NCBI RefSeq assembly: GCF_013177675.1
Contig: NZ_CP042652.1
Location: forward strand, 1,612,001-1,676,000
DNA length: 64,000 bases
Origin: Arcobacter acticola
Lineage (GTDB): Bacteria; Campylobacterota; Campylobacteria; Campylobacterales; Arcobacteraceae
Direction of reading: 5' to 3'
Below are positions 62,511 to 64,000 of the stretch, piece after piece; the first letter of the stretch is position 1; every line of letters begins with the position of its first letter. The translations under genes and the position numbers were made by a program. A model generated the notes under the pieces. It saw only the letters and a list, made by a program, of their open reading frames with translations. It had not been told where the DNA came from and searched no databases.

Positions 62511-63185
62511 TTGAAAAAGAAAAATCATATTAAAAAAATATCAGATTATGCAATTGTTGGTGGACTGGGATCATTACTTGTTGTTGGTCTTATAGGTTGT
62601 GGAGATAGTTCAAATAACAATCAAGAACAACAAAATCAAGGGCAAAGTGATGCTTTTTCAAATGCTAGTCAAAAACAAAATGCCTTTGTAGTAATAGAAG
62701 AATCAGCTGATGGTAAATATGCAATTATTGATGAATTTCCAGCTTCAAAAACTACAGTTGTTTTAAGAAAACCAGATGGAACTGAAAGAATTTTAACGCA
62801 AGAAGAAATAGATAAATTAGTTAAAGAAGAAGAGAAAAAAATTGATGCAGGAACATCACCTCTTACAAATCCAAATGCTGAAGTAAGTAGTGGAGGTATG
62901 GGTCTTGGTGGAGTATTATTATCTTCAATTGCAGGTGCAATGATTGGTTCTTGGCTTGGTAATAAACTATTTAATAATCAAAATTTCCAAAATCAAAGAC
63001 AAACTCAATATAAATCGCCTCAAACTTATAGTAAATCACAAAGTTCATTTAATAAAACTCCTGCAACTACAGGATCAAACAGCTCAAGTAGTAAAAAAAG
63101 TGGTTTTTTTGGAGGGAATTCGAATTCAAATTCAAAATCTAGTTCTTCTTCATTTGGTTCAAAAAGTTCAGGATTTGGGGGATAA
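62511..63185 (+). CDS. UPF0323-family lipoprotein
   Basis: Starting at TTG 62511 behind AAAAGGTTAAAAAA, the 224-residue protein has a signal ending in a lipobox (VVGLIGCGDSS, Cys near 30), a compact domain with FVVIEESADGKYAIIDEFPA, a Gly/Ala hydrophobic segment (GGVLLSSIAGAMIGSWLG near 142) and a Ser/Gly/Asn-rich tail. It precedes the glutathionylspermidine-synthase-like gene directly, the same pairing as E. coli ygiB-ygiC. Confidence 0.85.
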   Translation: MKKKNHIKKISDYAIVGGLGSLLVVGLIGCGDSSNNNQEQQNQGQSDAFSNASQKQNAFVVIEESADGKYAIIDEFPASKTTVVLRKPDGTERILTQEEIDKLVKEEEKKIDAGTSPLTNPNAEVSSGGMGLGGVLLSSIAGAMIGSWLGNKLFNNQNFQNQRQTQYKSPQTYSKSQSSFNKTPATTGSNSSSSKKSGFFGGNSNSNSKSSSSSFGSKSSGFGG

Positions 63186-64000
63186 ATGAAATTAGAAAAA
63201 TTAAAACCATTAACAGATAATTATTTAGAATCAATAGGTTTTGTATGGCATACAGATTCTGATAATTCATCATACGTAAGTGATGAGATTGTAGTAATAA
63301 ATGAAGATGAAGCAAATGGATATTATGAAGCTTGTAATGAGCTATATGATATGTTTGCCGAGGCTGGGCAATATGTTATTGATAATGATTTATTTCATGA
63401 AATAAATATTCCATTTAATCTAATAGAGATGATAAAAGAATCTTGGGAAAATGATGTTCATTGGCATTTATATTCAAGATTTGATTTAGCAGGTGGAATA
63501 GATGGAAAACCTATAAAATTAATTGAATTTAATGCAGATACACCAACTTCACTTTTTGAAACAGCTATTATTCAATGGGCTATGTTAAAAGCAAATGGTT
63601 TAGATGAAGCAAGTCAGTTTAATAATCTTTATGAAGCTTTAAAAGACAACTTCAAAAGAATTATTACCCTTGATACTGATGTTGAAAAGTTTGAAGAGTA
63701 TTATGCAAATTTAGGATGGAAAATATTATTTTCATCAATTTCAAGCTCAAGTGAAGATATAAATACAACAAAACTTTTAGAGCATATTGCAAACGAAGCT
63801 GGATTTAATACAGATTTTGAATTTATAGAAAATGTTCAATTTAATGATGATGGTATTTTTAAAGATGAAGAGAGTTTTGAATTTTGGTTCAAACTTATTC
63901 CTTGGGAAAATATTGCTATTGAAGAGAGTGAATTAGCATTAATTTTAACAGAAATCATAAAAGAAAAAAGAGCAATTATTTTTAATCCTGCATATTCACT
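63186..64000 (+). CDS. Glutathionylspermidine-synthase-like ATP-grasp protein (C-terminus off window)
   Basis: Starting one base after the lipoprotein stop, the 271 visible residues begin MKLEKLKPLTDNYLESIGFV and contain HLYSRFDLAGGIDGKPIKLIEFNADTPTSL, the preATP-grasp core of the glutathionylspermidine synthase/YgiC family. The ATP-binding end is beyond the window. Family members are thought to ligate peptides or amines; the real substrate is unknown. Confidence 0.88.
   Translation, partial: MKLEKLKPLTDNYLESIGFVWHTDSDNSSYVSDEIVVINEDEANGYYEACNELYDMFAEAGQYVIDNDLFHEINIPFNLIEMIKESWENDVHWHLYSRFDLAGGIDGKPIKLIEFNADTPTSLFETAIIQWAMLKANGLDEASQFNNLYEALKDNFKRIITLDTDVEKFEEYYANLGWKILFSSISSSSEDINTTKLLEHIANEAGFNTDFEFIENVQFNDDGIFKDEESFEFWFKLIPWENIAIEESELALILTEIIKEKRAIIFNPAYS

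Noticed and set aside
1-64000. tRNA, rRNA and CRISPR arrays
   Set aside because: No cloverleaf-like segments, rRNA stretches or regularly spaced repeats were found by eye.

Overview
The window is AT-rich chromosomal DNA from a free-living or host-associated member of the Campylobacterota, most likely an Arcobacter-type bacterium. I infer this from the very low G+C, the protein types (ArsRS-like two-component pair, PAS sensor kinases with an AHQWRQPL histidine box, UPF0323 lipoprotein, DUF4492 next to cydAB, DsbD_2-type membrane protein beside a NosL-like protein) and the dense mix of sensory genes. No rRNA, tRNA or CRISPR array is visible. Gene content is mostly core and metabolic, with one small accessory island at about 35.2-38.1 kb that carries an intact IS630-family element.

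Layout. 0-4.7 kb: a redox cluster (Tat-exported flavoprotein, 2[4Fe-4S] ferredoxin, ferric-reductase-like membrane protein interrupted by one in-frame stop) followed by an ArsRS-like two-component system and two small proteins (a secreted Cys protein and an EF-hand-like low-complexity protein) whose upstream regions share a direct-repeat motif. 4.7-11.9 kb: chemoreceptor with CZB domain, PAS sensor kinase, aldo/keto reductase, SLAC1/TehA channel. 12-16 kb: nhaA, a two-component system and a 25-residue membrane peptide, with matching promoter architecture in front of nhaA and the peptide. 16-17.9 kb: AcpH, SixA-like phosphatase, and a decayed membrane gene. 17.9-24.4 kb: a BtuB/BtuFCD-like uptake system behind NosL-like and DsbD_2-like genes, preceded by a strong small-RNA or attenuator candidate and a thioredoxin-like protein. 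24.5-35.2 kb: housekeeping enzymes (RsuA, Aat, RlmF), c-di-GMP proteins, SanA-like protein, FrnE-like oxidoreductase, RraA-like protein, DCC-family protein and an odd antitoxin-like fragment. 35.2-38.1 kb: island with a HEPN-motif protein, IS630 transposase and a HEAT-like protein. 38.1-45 kb: SbcCD, ExbB-ExbD-TonB, 2-Cys peroxiredoxin, outer-membrane barrel. 45-51.3 kb: TsoY-like membrane protein, DsrE-like protein, and a cytochrome bd operon (DUF4492, cydA, cydB, 33-residue peptide, NifX-like protein) divergent from a DUF134 regulator with a perfect inverted-repeat operator candidate between them. 51.3-59.5 kb: NfeD/QmcA, cytochrome c peroxidase, a DCC-family gene remnant, an OmpR-type two-component system, PurU/TrmL, malic enzyme, PgeF. 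59.5-64 kb: methyltransferase, DUF3144, AroE, a second EF-hand-like protein, UPF0323 lipoprotein and a glutathionylspermidine-synthase-like gene that runs off the right edge.

Themes. Respiration, thiol/metal redox and envelope signalling dominate: cytochrome bd, cytochrome c peroxidase, peroxiredoxin, NosL-like, FrnE, DCC and TlpA-like proteins, and four sensor kinases, three of them paired with a response regulator. The most promising undescribed material is regulatory: two promoter motifs that tie small unannotated proteins to neighbouring two-component systems, an anti-Shine-Dalgarno small-RNA candidate, and the cyd operon with its operator and tiny third subunit candidate. All family assignments come from reading the sequence; no database search was possible.
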